Shown: positions 40,401-53,360 of the stretch, piece by piece
Layout of the letters: each line of letters begins with the position of its first letter
Position numbering within the stretch: the first letter of the stretch is position 1
Assembly (NCBI GenBank): GCA_027186245.1
Contig: CP114481.1
Span: 29,357,501-29,421,500 of the forward strand
DNA length: 64,000 bases
DNA from: Coriaria nepalensis
Taxonomy: Eukaryota; Streptophyta; Magnoliopsida; Cucurbitales; Coriariaceae
Direction of reading: 5' to 3'
The notes under the pieces: generated by a model
What the model was told of the DNA's origin: nothing
Database searches by the model: none
What the model saw: only the letters and a program-made list of their open reading frames with translations
Position numbers and translations under genes: made by a program

Positions 40401-40668
40401 CTATTTTTGCACTACAAACACAAGTTTTGTGCATAACTTGCGAATGATCAATGCAAGGAAAGTGTGCATTCGTTTAACCTTAAAATCATTTCAATGAGTC
40501 ATTTCAAGTCAATAACTTATTTCAAACTAATTCGAACGAGCACTATTTTTGCACTACAAATCCAAGTTTTGGGCATAACTTGCAAATGATCAATGCAAAG
40601 AAAGTGTGCATTCGTTTAACCTTAAAATCATTTCAATGAGTCATTTCAAGTCAATAACTTATTTCAAA

Positions 40669-42716
40669 GTAATTCGGACGAGCACTATTTTTGCACTACA
40701 AATCCAAGTTTTGGGCATAACTTGCAAATGATCAATCCAAGGAAAGTGTGCATTCGTTTAACCTTAAAATCATTTCAATGAGTCATTTCAAGTCAATAAC
40801 TTATTTCCAAGCAAGTCGAACGAATTCTATTTTTGCACTACAAACACAAGTTTTGTGCATAACTTGCAAATGATCAATGCAAGGAAAGTGTGCATTCGTT
40901 TAACCTTAAAATCATTTCAATGAGTCATTTCAAGTCAATAACTTATTTCAAAGCAAGTCGAATGAATTCTATTTTTGCACTACAAACAGAAGTTTTGTGC
41001 ATAACTTGCAAATGATCAATGCAAGGAAAGTGTGCATTCGTTTAACCTTACAATCATTTCAATGAGTCATTTCAAGTCAATAACTTATTTCAAAGCAAGT
41101 CGAACGAAATCAATTTTTGCACTACAAACACAAGTTTTGTGCATAACTTGCAAATGATCAATGCAAGGAAAGTGTGCACTCGTTTAACCTTAAAATCATT
41201 TCAATGAGTCATTTCAAGACAATATCTTATTTCAAAGTAATTCGAACGAGCACTATTTTTGCACTACAAATGCAAGTTTTGGGCATAACTTGGAAATGAT
41301 CAATGCAGGGAAAGTGTGCATTCGTTTAACCTTAAAATCATTTCAATGAGTCATTTCAAGTCAATATCTTATTTCAAAGCAAGTCGAACGAATTCTATTT
41401 TTGCACTACAAACACAAGTTTTGTGCATAACTTGCAAATGATCAATGCAAGGAAAGTGTGCATTCGTTTAACCTTAAAATCATTTCAATGAGTCATTTCC
41501 AGTCAGTAACTTATTTCAAAGCAAGTCGAAAGAATTCTATTTTTGCACTACAAATGCAAGTTTTGGGCATAACTTGCAAATGATCAATGCAAGGAAAGTG
41601 TGCATTAGTTTAACCTTACAATCATTTCAATGAGTCATTTCAAGTCAATAACTTATTTCAAAGCAAGTCGAACGAAATCAATTTTTGCACTACAAACACA
41701 AGTTTTGTGCATAACTTGCAAATGATCAATGCAAGGAAAGTGTGCACTCGTTTAACCTTAAAATCATTTCAATGAGTAATTTCAAGTCGATATCTTATTT
41801 CAAAGCAAGTCGAACGAATTCTATTTTTGCACAACAAACACGAGTTTTGTGCATAACTTACGAATGATCATTGCAAGGAAAGTGTGCATTCGTTTAACCT
41901 TAAAATCAATTCAATGAGTCATTTCAAGTCAATAACTTATTTCAAAGCAAGTCGAATGAATTCTATTTTTGCACTACAAACAGAAGTTTTGTGCATAACT
42001 TGCAAATGATCAATGCAAGGAAAGTGTGCATTCGTTTAACCTTAAAATCATTTCAGTGAGTCATTTCAAGTCAATAACTTATTTCAAAGCAAGTCGAACG
42101 AATTCTATTTTTGCACTACAAACACAAATTTTGTGCATAACTTGCAAATGATCAATGCAAGGAAAGTGTGCATTCGTTTAAGCTTAAAATCATTTCAATG
42201 AGTCATTTCAAGTCAATATCTTATTTCAAACTAATTCGATCGAGCACTATTTTTGCACTACAAATCCAAGTTTTGGGCAGAACTTGCAAATGATCAATGC
42301 AAAGAAAGTGTGCATTCGTTTAACCGTAAAATCATTTCAATGAGTCATTTCAAGTCAATAACTTATTTCAAAGCAAGTCGAACGAATTCTATTTTTGCAC
42401 TACAGACAGAAGTTTTGTGCATAACATGCAAATGATCAATGCAAGGAAAGTGTGCATTCGTTTAACCTTAAAATCATTTCAATGAGTCATTTCAAGTCAA
42501 TAACTTATTTCAAAGCAAGTCGAACGAATTCTATTTTTGCACTACAAACACAAGTTTTGTGCATAACTTGCGAATGATCAATGCAAGGAAAGTGTGCACT
42601 CGTTTAACCTTAAAATCATTTCAATGAGTCATTTCAAGACAATATCTTATTTCAAAGTAATTCGAACGAGCACTATTTTTGCACTACAAATGCAAGTTTT
42701 GGGCATAACTTGGAAA
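40669..42716. repeat. Patchwork junction block: end of 27-mer plus copies of two other loci
   Basis: Three pieces can be told apart. From 40669 to about 40950 is a partial third 27-mer copy, with GTAATTCGGACG at 40669. From about 40930 to 42030 it matches 23.79-24.89 kb at offset 17143. From about 42030 to 42590 it matches about 39.90-40.46 kb at offset 2130 (15 monomers), including TCAGTGAG, AAACACAAATTTTG and TTTAACCGTAAAATC. It then switches to GTGCACTCG material of the 6-mer family. Each joint is monomer-in-phase, so only the variant haplotype changes. Confidence 0.82.
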
Positions 42717-45700
42717 TGATCAATGCAGGGAAAGTGTGCATTCGTTTAACCTTAAAATCATTTCAATGAGTCATTTCAAGTCAATATCTTATTTCAAAGC
42801 AAGTCGAACGAATTCTATTTTTGCACTACAAACACAAGTTTTGTGCATAACTTGCAAATGATTAATGCAAGGAAAGTGTGCATTCGTTTAACCTTACAAT
42901 CATTTCAATGAGTCATTTCAAGTCAATAACTTATTTCAAAGCAAGTCGAACGAAATCAATTTTTGCACTACAAACACAAGTTTTGTGCATAACTTGCAAA
43001 TGATCAATGCAAGGAAAATGTGCACTCGTTTAACCTTAAAATCATTTCAATGAGTAATTTCAAGTCGATATCTTATTTCAAAGCAAGTCGAACGAATTCT
43101 ATTTTTGCACAACAAACACGAGTTTTGTGCATAACTTACGAATGATCATTGCAAGGAAAGTGTGCATTCGTTTAACCTTAAAATCAATTCAATGAGTCAT
43201 TTCAAGTCAATAACTTATTTCAAAGCAAGTCGAATGAATTCTATTTTTGCACTACAAACAGAAGTTTTGTGCATAACTTGCAAATGATCAATGCAAGGAA
43301 AGTGTGCATTCGTTTAACCTTACAATCATTTCAATGAGTCATTTCAAGTCAATAACTTATTTCAAAGCAAGTCGAACGAAATCAATTTTTGCACTACAAA
43401 CACAAGTTTTGTGCATAACTTGCAAATGATCAATGCAAGGAAAGTGTGCTTTCGTTTAACCTTAAAATCATTTCAATGAGTCATTTCAAGTCAATATCTT
43501 ATTTCAAACTAATTCGATCGAGCACTATTTTTGCACTACAAATGCAAGTTTTGGGCATAACTTGGAAATGATCAATGCAGGGAAAGTGTGCATTCGTTTA
43601 ACCTTAAAATCATTTCAATGAGTCATTTCAAGTCAATATCTTATTTCAAAGCAAGTCGAACGAATTCTATTTTTGCACTACAAACACAAGTTTTGTGCAT
43701 AACTTGCAAATGATTAATGCAAGGAAAGTGTGCATTCGTTTAACCTTACAATCATTTCAATGAGTCATTTCAAGTCAATAACTTATTTCAAAGCAAGTCG
43801 AACGAAATCAATTTTTGCACTACAAACACAAGTTTTGTGCATAACTTGCAAATGATCAATGCAAGGAAAATGTGCACTCGTTTAACCTTAAAATCATTTC
43901 AATGAGTAATTTCAAGTCGATATCTTATTTCAAAGCAAGTCGAACGAATTCTATTTTTGCACAACAAACACGAGTTTTGTGCATAACTTACGAATGATCA
44001 TTGCAAGGAAAGTGTGCATTCGTTTAACCTTAAAATCAATTCAATGAGTCATTTCAAGTCAATAACTTATTTCAAAGCAAGTCGAATGAATTCTATTTTT
44101 GCACTACAAACAGAAGTTTTGTGCATAACTTGCAAATGATCAATGCAAGGAAAGTGTGCATTCGTTTAACCTTACAATCATTTCAATGAGTCATTTCAAG
44201 TCAATAACTTATTTCAAAGCAAGTCGAACGAAATCAATTTTTGCACTACAAACACAAGTTTTGTGCATAACTTGCAAATGATCAATGCAAGGAAAGTGTG
44301 CTTTCGTTTAACCTTAAAATCATTTCAATGAGTCATTTCAAGTCAATATCTTATTTCAAACTAATTCGATCGAGCACTATTTTTGCACTACAAATGCAAG
44401 TTTTGGGCATAACTTGGAAATGATCAATGCAGGGAAAGTGTGCATTCGTTTAACCTTAAAATCATTTCAATGAGTCATTTCAAGTCAATATCTTATTTCA
44501 AAGCAAGTCGAACGAATTCTATTTTTGCACTACAAACACAAGTTTTGTGCATAACTTGCAAATGATTAATGCAAGGAAAGTGTGCATTCGTTTAACCTTA
44601 CAATCATTTCAATGAGTCATTTCAAGTCAATAACTTATTTCAAAGCAAGTCGAACGAAATCAATTTTTGCACTACAAACACAAGTTTTGTGCATAACTTG
44701 CAAATGATCAATGCAAGGAAAATGTGCACTCGTTTAACCTTAAAATCATTTCAATGAGTAATTTCAAGTCGATATCTTATTTCAAAGCAAGTCGAACGAA
44801 TTCTATTTTTGCACAACAAACACGAGTTTTGTGCATAACTTACGAATGATCATTGCAAGGAAAGTGTGCATTCGTTTAACCTTAAAATCAATTCAATGAG
44901 TCATTTCAAGTCAATAACTTATTTCAAAGCAAGTCGAATGAATTCTATTTTTGCACTACAAACAGAAGTTTTGTGCATAACTTGCAAATGATCAATGCAA
45001 GGAAAGTGTGCATTCGTTTAACCTTACAATCATTTCAATGAGTCATTTCAAGTCAATAACTTATTTCAAAGCAAGTCGAACGAAATCAATTTTTGCACTA
45101 CAAACACAAGTTTTGTGCATAACTTGCAAATGATCAATGCAAGGAAAGTGTGCTTTCGTTTAACCTTAAAATCATTTCAATGAGTCATTTCAAGTCAATA
45201 TCTTATTTCAAACTAATTCGATCGAGCACTATTTTTGCACTACAAATCCAAGTTTTGGGCAGAACTTGCAAATGATCAATGCAAAGAAAGTGTGCATTCG
45301 TCTAACCTTAAAATCATTTCAATGTGTAATTTCAAGTCGATATCTTATTTCAAAGCAAGTCGAACGAATTCTATTTTTGCACAACAAACACGAGTTTTGT
45401 GCATAACTTACGAATGATCATTGCAAGGAAAGTGTGCATTCGTTTAACCTTACAATCATTTCAATGAGTCATTTCAAGTCAATAACTTATTTCAAAGCAA
45501 GTCGAACGAAATCAATTTTTGCACTACAAACACAAGTTTTGTGCATAACTTGCAAATGATCAATGCATGGAAAGTGTGCACTCGTTTAACCTTAAAATCA
45601 TTTCAATGAGTAATTTCAAGTCGATATCTTATTTCAAAGCAAGTCGAACGAATTCTATTTTTGCACAACAAACACGAGTTTTGTGCATAACTTACGAATG

Positions 45701-46124
45701 ATCATTGCAAGGAAAGTGTGCATTCGTTTAACCTTAAAATCAATTCAATGAGTCATTTCAAGTCAATAACTTATTTCAAAGCAAGTCGAATGAATTCTAT
45801 TTTTGCAATACAAACAGAAGTTTTGTGCATAACTTGCAAATGATCAATGCAAGGAAAGTGTGCATTCGTTTAACCTTACAATCATTTCAATGAGTCATTT
45901 CAAGTCAATAACTTATTTCAAAGCAAGTCGAACGAAATCAATTTTTGCACTACAAACACAAGTTTTGTGCATAACTTGCAAATGATCAATGCAAGGAAAG
46001 TGTGCTTTCGTTTAACCTTAAAATCATTTCAATGAGTCATTTCAAGTCAATATCTTATTTCAAACTAATTCGATCGAGCACTATTTTTGCACTACAAATC
46101 CAAGTTTTGGGCAGAACTTGCAAA
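42717..46124. repeat. 6-mer higher-order repeat, 852 bp, four copies (right locus)
   Basis: The copies are 42717-43568, 43569-44420, 44421-45272 and 45273-46124. ATGATTAATGC occurs at 42861, 43713 and 44565 (its ATTAATGC), and TGCAGGG at 42724, 43576 and 44428, each 852 bp apart. The first three copies are of one kind and the fourth is the type C-headed kind seen at 26000-26851. The left locus has one copy of each kind, so this locus has two extra copies of the first kind. The copies are very similar by eye. Confidence 0.92.
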
Positions 46125-49100
46125 TGATCAATGCAAAGAAAGTGTGCATTCGTTTAACCTTAAAATCATTTCAATGAGTCATTTCAAGTCAATAACTTAT
46201 TTCAAAGCAAGTCGAACGAATTCTATTTTTGCACTACAAACAGAAGTTTTGTGCATAACTTGCAAATGATCAATGCAAGGAAAGTGTGCATTCGTTTAAC
46301 CTTAAAATCATTTCAATGAGTCATTTCAAGTCAATAACTTATTTCAAAGCAAGTCGAACGAATTCTATTTTTGCACTACAAACCCAAGTTTTGTGCATAA
46401 CTTGCAAATGATCAATGCAAGGAAAGTGTGCATTCGTTTAACCTTAAAATCATTTCAATGAGTCATTTCAAGTCAGTAACTTATTTCAAACTAATTCGAA
46501 CGAGCACTATTTTTGCACTACAAATCCAAGTTTTGGGCATAACTTGCAAATGATCAATGAAAAGAAAGTGTGCATTCGTTTAACCTTAAAATCATTTCAA
46601 TGAGTCATTTCAAGTCAATAACTTATTTCAAAGCAAGTCGAACGAATTCTATTTTTGCACTACAAACAGAAGTTTTGTGCATAACATGCAAATGATCAAT
46701 GCAAGGAAAGTGTGCATTCGTTTAACCTTAAAATCATTTCAAGTCAATATCTTATTTCAAACTAATTCGATCGAGCACTATTTTTGCACTACAAATCCAA
46801 GTTTTGGGCATAACTTGCAAATGATCAATGCAAAGAAAGTGTGCATTTGGTTAACCTTAAAATCATTTCAATGAGTCATTTCAAGTCAATAACTTATTTC
46901 AAAGCAAGTCGAACGAATTCTATTTTTGCACTACAAACAGAAGTTTTGTGCATAACTTGCAAATGATCAATGCAAGGAAAGTGCGCATTCGTTTAACCTT
47001 AAAATCATTTCAATAAGTCAATTCAAGTCAATAACTTATTTCAAAGCAAGTCGAACGAATTCTATTTTTGCACTACAAACACAAGTTTTGTGCATAACTT
47101 GCAAATGAACAATGCAAGGAAAGTGTGCATTCGTTTAGCCTTAAAATCATTTCAATGAGTCATTTCAAGTCAATATCTTATTTCAAACTAATTCGAACGA
47201 GCACTATTTTTGCACTACAAATCCATGTTTTGGGCATAACTTGCAAATGATCAATGCAAAGAAAGTGTGCATTCGTTTAACCTTAAAATCATTTCAATGA
47301 GTCATTTCAAGTCAATAACTTATTTCAAAGCAAGTCGAACGAATTCTATTTTTGCACTACAAACAGAAGTTTTGTGCATAACTTGCAAATGATCAATGCA
47401 AGGAAAGTGTGCATTCGTTTAACCTTAAAATCATTTCAGTGAGTCATTTCAAGTCAATAACTTATTTCAAAGCAAGTCGAACGAATTCTATTTTTGCACT
47501 ACAAACACAAATTTTGTGCATAACTTGCAAATGATCAATGCAAGGAAAGTGTGCATTCGTTTAACCTTAAAATCATTTCAATGAGTCATTTCAAGTCAAT
47601 ATCTTATTTCAAACTAATTCGAACGAGCAGTATTTTTGCACTACAAATCCAAGTTTTGGGCATAACTTGCAAATGATCAATGCAAAGAAAGTGTGCATTC
47701 GTTTAACCTTAAAATAATTTCAATGTGTCATTTCAAGTCAATAACTTATTTCAAAGCAAGTCGAACGAATTCTATTTTTGCACTACAAACAGAAGTTTTG
47801 TGCATAACTTGCAAATGATCAATGCAAGGAAAGTGTGCATTCGTTTAACCTTAAAATCATTTCAATGAGTCATTTCAAGTCAATAACTTATTTCAAAGCA
47901 AGTCGAACGAATTCTATTTTTGCACTACAAACACAAGTTTTGTGCATAACTTGCAAATGATCAATGCAAGGAAAGTGTGCATTCGTTTAACCTTAAAATC
48001 ATTTCAATGAGTCATTTCAAGTCAGTAACTTATTTCAAACTAATTCGAACGAGCACTATTTTTGCACTACAAATCCAAGTTTTGGGCATAACTTGCAAAT
48101 GATCAATGAAAAGAAAGTGTGCATTCGTTTAACCTTAAAATCATTTCAATGAGTCATTTCAAGTCAATAACTTATTTCAAAGCAAGTCGAACGAATTCTA
48201 TTTTTGCACTACAAACAGAAGTTTTGTGCATAACATGCAAATGATCAATGCAAGGAAAGTGTGCATTCGTTTAACCTTAAAATCATTTCAAGTCAATATC
48301 TTATTTCAAACTAATTCGATCGAGCACTATTTTTGCACTACAAATCCAAGTTTTGGGCATAACTTGCAAATGATCAATGCAAAGAAAGTGTGCATTTGGT
48401 TAACCTTAAAATCATTTCAATGAGTCATTTCAAGTCAATAACTTATTTCAAAGCAAGTCGAACGAATTCTATTTTTGCACTACAAACAGAAGTTTTGTGC
48501 ATAACTTGCAAATGATCAATGCAAGGAAAGTGCGCATTCGTTTAACCTTAAAATCATTTCAATGAGTCAATTCAAGTCGATAACTTATTTCAAAGCAAGT
48601 CGAACGAATTCTATTTTTGCACTACAAACACAAGTTTTGTGCATAACTTGCAAATGAACGATGCAAGGAAAGTGTGCATTCGTTTAGCCTTAAAATCATT
48701 TCAATGAGTCATTTAAAGTCAATATCTTATTTCAAACTAATTCGAACGAGCACTATTTTTGCACTACAAATCCAAGTTTTGGGCATAACTTGCAAATGAT
48801 CAATGCAAAGAAAGTGTGCATTCGTTTAACCTTAAAATCATTTCAATGAGTCATTTCAAGTCAATAACTTATTTCAAAGCAAGTCGAACGAATTCTATTT
48901 TTGCACTACAAACAGAAATTTTGTGCATAACTTGCAAATGATCAATGCAAGGAAAGTGTGCATTCGTTTAACCTTAAAATCATTTCAGTGAGTCATTTCA
49001 AGTCAATAACTTATTTCAAAGCAAGTCGAACGAATTCTATTTTTGCACTACAAACACAAATTTTGTGCATAACTTGCAAATGATCAATGCAAGGAAAGTG

Positions 49101-49180
49101 TGCATTCGTTTAACCTTAAAATCATTTCAATGAGTCATTTCAAGTCAATATCTTATTTCAAACTAATTCGAACGAATTCT
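46125..49180. repeat. 11-mer higher-order repeat, 1549 bp, ~1.9 copies (right locus)
   Basis: After one leading monomer, the copies run 46267-47815 and 47816 to about 49175. The 13-bp collapse occurs at 46734 and 48283. Copy-specific variants identify the partners. The right copy from 47816 carries TGAACGATGC (near 48656) and CATTTAAAGTC, as the third left copy does. The first right copy carries TGAACAATGC, as the earlier left copies do, plus the private AATCCATG near 47220 and AAACCCAAG near 46380. The right locus is therefore one 11-mer short of the left. Confidence 0.92.
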
Positions 49181-51076
49181 ATTTTTGCACTACAAACAGA
49201 AGTTTTGTGCATAACTTGCAAATGATCAATGCAAGGAAAGTGTGCATTCGTTTAACCTTAAAATCAATTCAATGAGTCATTTCAAGTCAATAACTTATTT
49301 CAAAGCAAGTCGAATGAATTCTATTTTTGCACTACAAACAGAAGTTTTGTGCATAACATGCAAATGATCAATGCAAGGAAAGTGTGCATTCGTTTAACCT
49401 TAAAATCATTTCAACGAGTCATTTCAAGTCAATAACTTATTTCAAAGCAAGTCGAACGAATTCTATTTTTGCACTACAAACACAAGTTTTGTGCATAACT
49501 TGCGAATGATCAATGCAAGGAAAGTGTGCATTCGTTTAACCTTAAAATCATTTCAATGAGTCATTTCAAGTCAATAACTTATTTCAAACTAATTCGAACG
49601 AGCACTATTTTTGCACTACAAATCCAAGTTTTGGGCATAACTTGCAAATGATCAATGCAAAGAAAGTGTGCATTCGTTTAACCTTAAAATCATTTCAATG
49701 AGTCATTTCAAGTCAATAACTTATTTCAAAGTAATTCGAACGAGCACTATTTTTGCACTACAAATCCAAGTTTTGGGCATAACTTGCAAATGATCAATCC
49801 AAGGAAAGTGTGCATTCGTTTAACCTTAAAATCATTTCAATGAGTCATTTCAAGTCAATAACTTATTTCCAAGCAAGTCGAACGAATTCTATTTTCGCAC
49901 TACAAACACAAGTTTTGTGCATAACTTGCAAATGATCAATGCAAGGAAAGTGTGCATTCGTTTAACCTTAAAATCATTTCAATGAGTCATTTCAAGTCAA
50001 TAACTTATTTCAAAGCAAGTCAAACGAATTCTATTTTTGCACTACAAACACAAGTTTTGTGCATAACTTGCGAATGATCAATGCACGGAAAGTGTGCATT
50101 CGTTTAACCTTAAAATCATTTCAATGAGTCATTTCAAGTCAATATCTTATTTCAAAGTAATTCGAACGAGCACTATTTTTGCACTACAAATCCAAGTTTT
50201 GGGCGTAACTTGCAAATGATCAATGCAAGGAAAGTATGCATTCGTTTAACCTTAAAATCATTTCAATGAGTCATTTCAAGTCAATAACTTATTTCAAAGC
50301 AAGTCGAACGAATTCTATTTTTGCACTACAAACAGAAATTTTGTGCATAACTTGCAAATGATCAATGCAAGGAAAGTGTGCATTCGTTTAACCTTAAAAT
50401 CATTTCAGTGAGTCATTTCAAGTCAATAACTTATTTCAAAGCAAGTCGAACGAATTCTATTTTTGCACTACAAACACAAATTTTGTGCATAACTTGCAAA
50501 TGATCAATGCAAGGAAAGTGTGCATTCGTTTAACCTTAAAATCATTTCAATGAGTCATTTCAAGTCAATAACTTATTTCAAAGCAAGTCAAACGAATTCT
50601 ATTTTTGCACTACAAACACAAGTTTTGTGCATAACTTGCGAATGATCAATGCACGGAAAGTGTGCATTCGTTTAACCTTAAAATCATTTCAATGAGTCAT
50701 TTCAAGTCAATAACTTATTTCAAAGTAATTTGAACGAGCACTATTTTTGCACTACAAATCCAAGTTTTGGGCATAACTTGCAAATGATCAATCCAAGGAA
50801 AGTGTGCATTCGTTTAACCTTAAAATCATTTCAATGAGTCATTTCAAGTCAATAACTTATTTCAAAGCAAGTCGAACGAATTCTATTTTTGCACTACAAA
50901 CACAAGTTTTGTGCATAACTTGCAAATGATCAATGCAAGGAAAGTGTGCATTCGTTTAACCTTAAAATCATTTCAATGAGTCATTTCAAGTCAATAACTT
51001 ATTTCAAAGCAAGTCAAACGAATTCTATTTTTGCACTACAAACACAAGTTTTGTGCATAACTTGCGAATGATCAAT
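49181..51076. repeat. Copies of 40.3-40.9 kb and 32.4-33.4 kb joined in phase
   Basis: From about 49350 to 49990 the sequence follows 40.29-40.93 kb at offset 9062: CATAACATGC (49351 against 40289) and the rare TTATTTCCAAGC (49863 against 40801). From about 50083 it follows 32359 onward at offset 17724; GCACGG lies at 50083, 50651 and 51077 against 32359, 32927 and 33353. TATTTTCGCAC near 49889 and GGGCGTAAC near 50203 are private changes. There is nothing besides satellite. Confidence 0.83.
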
Positions 51077-53360
51077 GCACGGAAAGTGTGCATTCGTTTA
51101 ACCTTAAAATCATTTCAATGAGTCATTTCAAGTCAATATCTTATTTCAAAGTAATTCGAACGAGCACTATTTTTGCACTACAAATCCAAGTTTTGGGCAT
51201 AACTTGCAAATGATCAATGCAAGGAAAGTATGCATTCGTTTAACCTTAAAATCATTTCAATGAGTCATTTCAAGTCAATAACTTATTTCAAAGCAAGTCG
51301 AACGAATTCTATTTTTGCACTACAAACAGAAATTTTGTGCATAACTTGCAAATGATCAATGCAAGGAAAGTGTGCATTCGTTTAACCTTAAAATCATTTC
51401 AATGAGTCATTTCAAGTCAATAACTTATTTCAAAGCAAGTCAAACGAATTCTATTTTTGCACTACAAACACAAGTTTTGTGCATAACTTGCAAATGATCA
51501 ATGCAAGGAAAGTGGGCATTCGTTTAACCTTAAAATCATCTCAATGAGTCATTTCAAGTCAATAACTTATTTCAAAGCAAGTCGAACGAATTCTATTTTT
51601 GCACTACAAAGACAAGTTTTGTGCATAACTTGCAAATGATCAATGCAAGGAAAGTGAGCATTCGTTTAACCTTAAGATCGATTCAATGAGTCATTTCAAG
51701 TCAATAACTTATTTCAAAGCAAGTCGACCGAATTCTATTTTTGCACTACAAACAGAAGTTTTGTGCATAACTTGCAAATGATCAATGCAAGGAAAGTGTG
51801 CATTCGTTTAACCTTAAAATCATTTCAATGAGTCATTTCAAGTCAATAACTTATTTCAAAGCAAGTCGAACGAATTCTATTTGTGCACTACAAACAGAAG
51901 TTTTGTGCATAACTTGCAAATGATCAATGCAAGGAAAGTGTGCATTCATTTAACCTTAAAATCATTTCAATGAGTCATTTCAAGTCAATAACTTATTTCA
52001 AAGCAAGTTGCACGAATTCTATTTTTGCACTACAAACAGAAGTTTTGTGCATAACTTGCAAATGATCAATGCAAGGAAAGTGTGCATTCGTTTAACCTTA
52101 AAATCATTTCAATGAGTCATTTCAAGTCAATAACTTATTTCAAAGCAAGTCGAACGAATTCTATTTTTGCACTACAAACACAAGTTTTGTGCATAACTTG
52201 CAAATGATCAATGCAAGGAAAGTGTGCATTCGTTTAACCTGAAAATCATTTCAATGAGTCATTTCAAGTCAATAACTTATTTCAAAGCAAGTCCAACGAA
52301 TTCTATTTTTGCACTACAAACACAAGTTTTGTGCATAACTTGCAAATGATCAATGCAAGGAAAGTGTGCATTCGTTTAACCTTAAAATCATCTCAATGAG
52401 TCATTTCAAGTCAATAACTTATTTCAAAGCAAGTCGAACGAATTCTATTTTTGCACTACAAACACAAGTTTTGTGCATAACTTGCAAATGATCAATGCAA
52501 GGAAAGTGTGCATTCGTTTAACCTTAAAATCATTTCAATGAGTCATTTCAAGTCAATATCTTATTTCAAACTAATTCGATCGAGCACTATTTTTGCACTA
52601 CAAATCCAAGTTTTGGGCATAACTTGCAAATGATCAATGCAAAGAAAGTGTGCATTCGTTTAACCTTAAAATCATTTCAATGAGTCATTTCAAGTCAATA
52701 ACTTATTTCAAAGCAAGTCGAACGAATTCTATTTTTGCACTACAAACACAAGTTTTGTGCATAACTTGCAAATGATCAATGCAAGGAAAGTGTGCATTCG
52801 TTTAACCTTAAAATCATTTCAATGAGTCATTTCAAGTCAATAACTTATTTCAAAGCAAGTCGAACGAATTCTATTTTTGCACTACAAACAGAAATTTTGT
52901 GCATAACTTGCAAATGATCAATGCAAGGAAAGTGTGCATTCGTTTAACCTTAAAATCATTTCAATGAGTCATTTCAAGTCAATAACTTATTTCAAAGCAA
53001 GTCGAAGGAATTCTATTTTTGCACTACAAACAGAAGTTTTGTGCATAACTTGCAAATGATCAATGCAAGGAAAGTGTGCATTCGTTTAACCTTAAAATCA
53101 TTTCAATGAGTCATTTCAAGTCAATAACTTATTTCAAAGCAAGTCGAACGAATTCTATTTTTGCACTACAAACAGAAGTTTTGTGCATAACTTGCAAATG
53201 ATCAATGCAAGGAAAGTGTTCATTCGTTTAACCTTAAAATCATTTCAATGAGTCATTTCAAGTCAATAACTCATTTCAAAGCAAGTCGAACGAATTCTAT
53301 TTTTGCACTACAAACAGAAGTTTTGTGCATAACTTGCAAATGATCAATGCAAGGAAAGTG
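51077..53360. repeat. Third copy of part of the 27-mer unit
   Basis: The block matches both 27-mer copies: offset 17724 to 33353-35270 and offset 13890 to 37187-39470. Shared markers are AGTGGGCATTCG (51511), CCTTAAGATCGATTC, GTCGACCGAATTC, TATTTGTGCAC, AAGTTGCACG, GTCGAAGGAATTC (53001 against 39111) and AACTCATTTC (53271 against 39381). It carries the GTCGAAGGAATTC form, so its relative is the second 27-mer copy, not the first. The match ends near 53360, where the TGCATTCATTTAACC of the 39.47-kb copy is not found. Confidence 0.88.

Larger units (their letters stand above)
33001..40668. repeat. 27-mer higher-order repeat, 3834 bp, two tandem copies
   Basis: The copies are 33001-36834 and 36835-40668, and the phase continues to about 40950. 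Markers at exactly 3834 bp (27 x 142) include GTAATTTGAACG at 33001 and 36835, GCACGG at 33353 and 37187, AGTGGGCATTCG at 33787 and 37621, the CCTTAAGATCGATTC variant, GTCGACCGAATTC, TATTTGTGCAC, AAGTTGCACG and TTTAACCGTAAAATC. One monomer differs between copies: near 35271 copy 1 has a B core, where copy 2 (near 39104) has an A core with GTCGAAGGAATTC. This looks like a short conversion patch. Confidence 0.92.
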
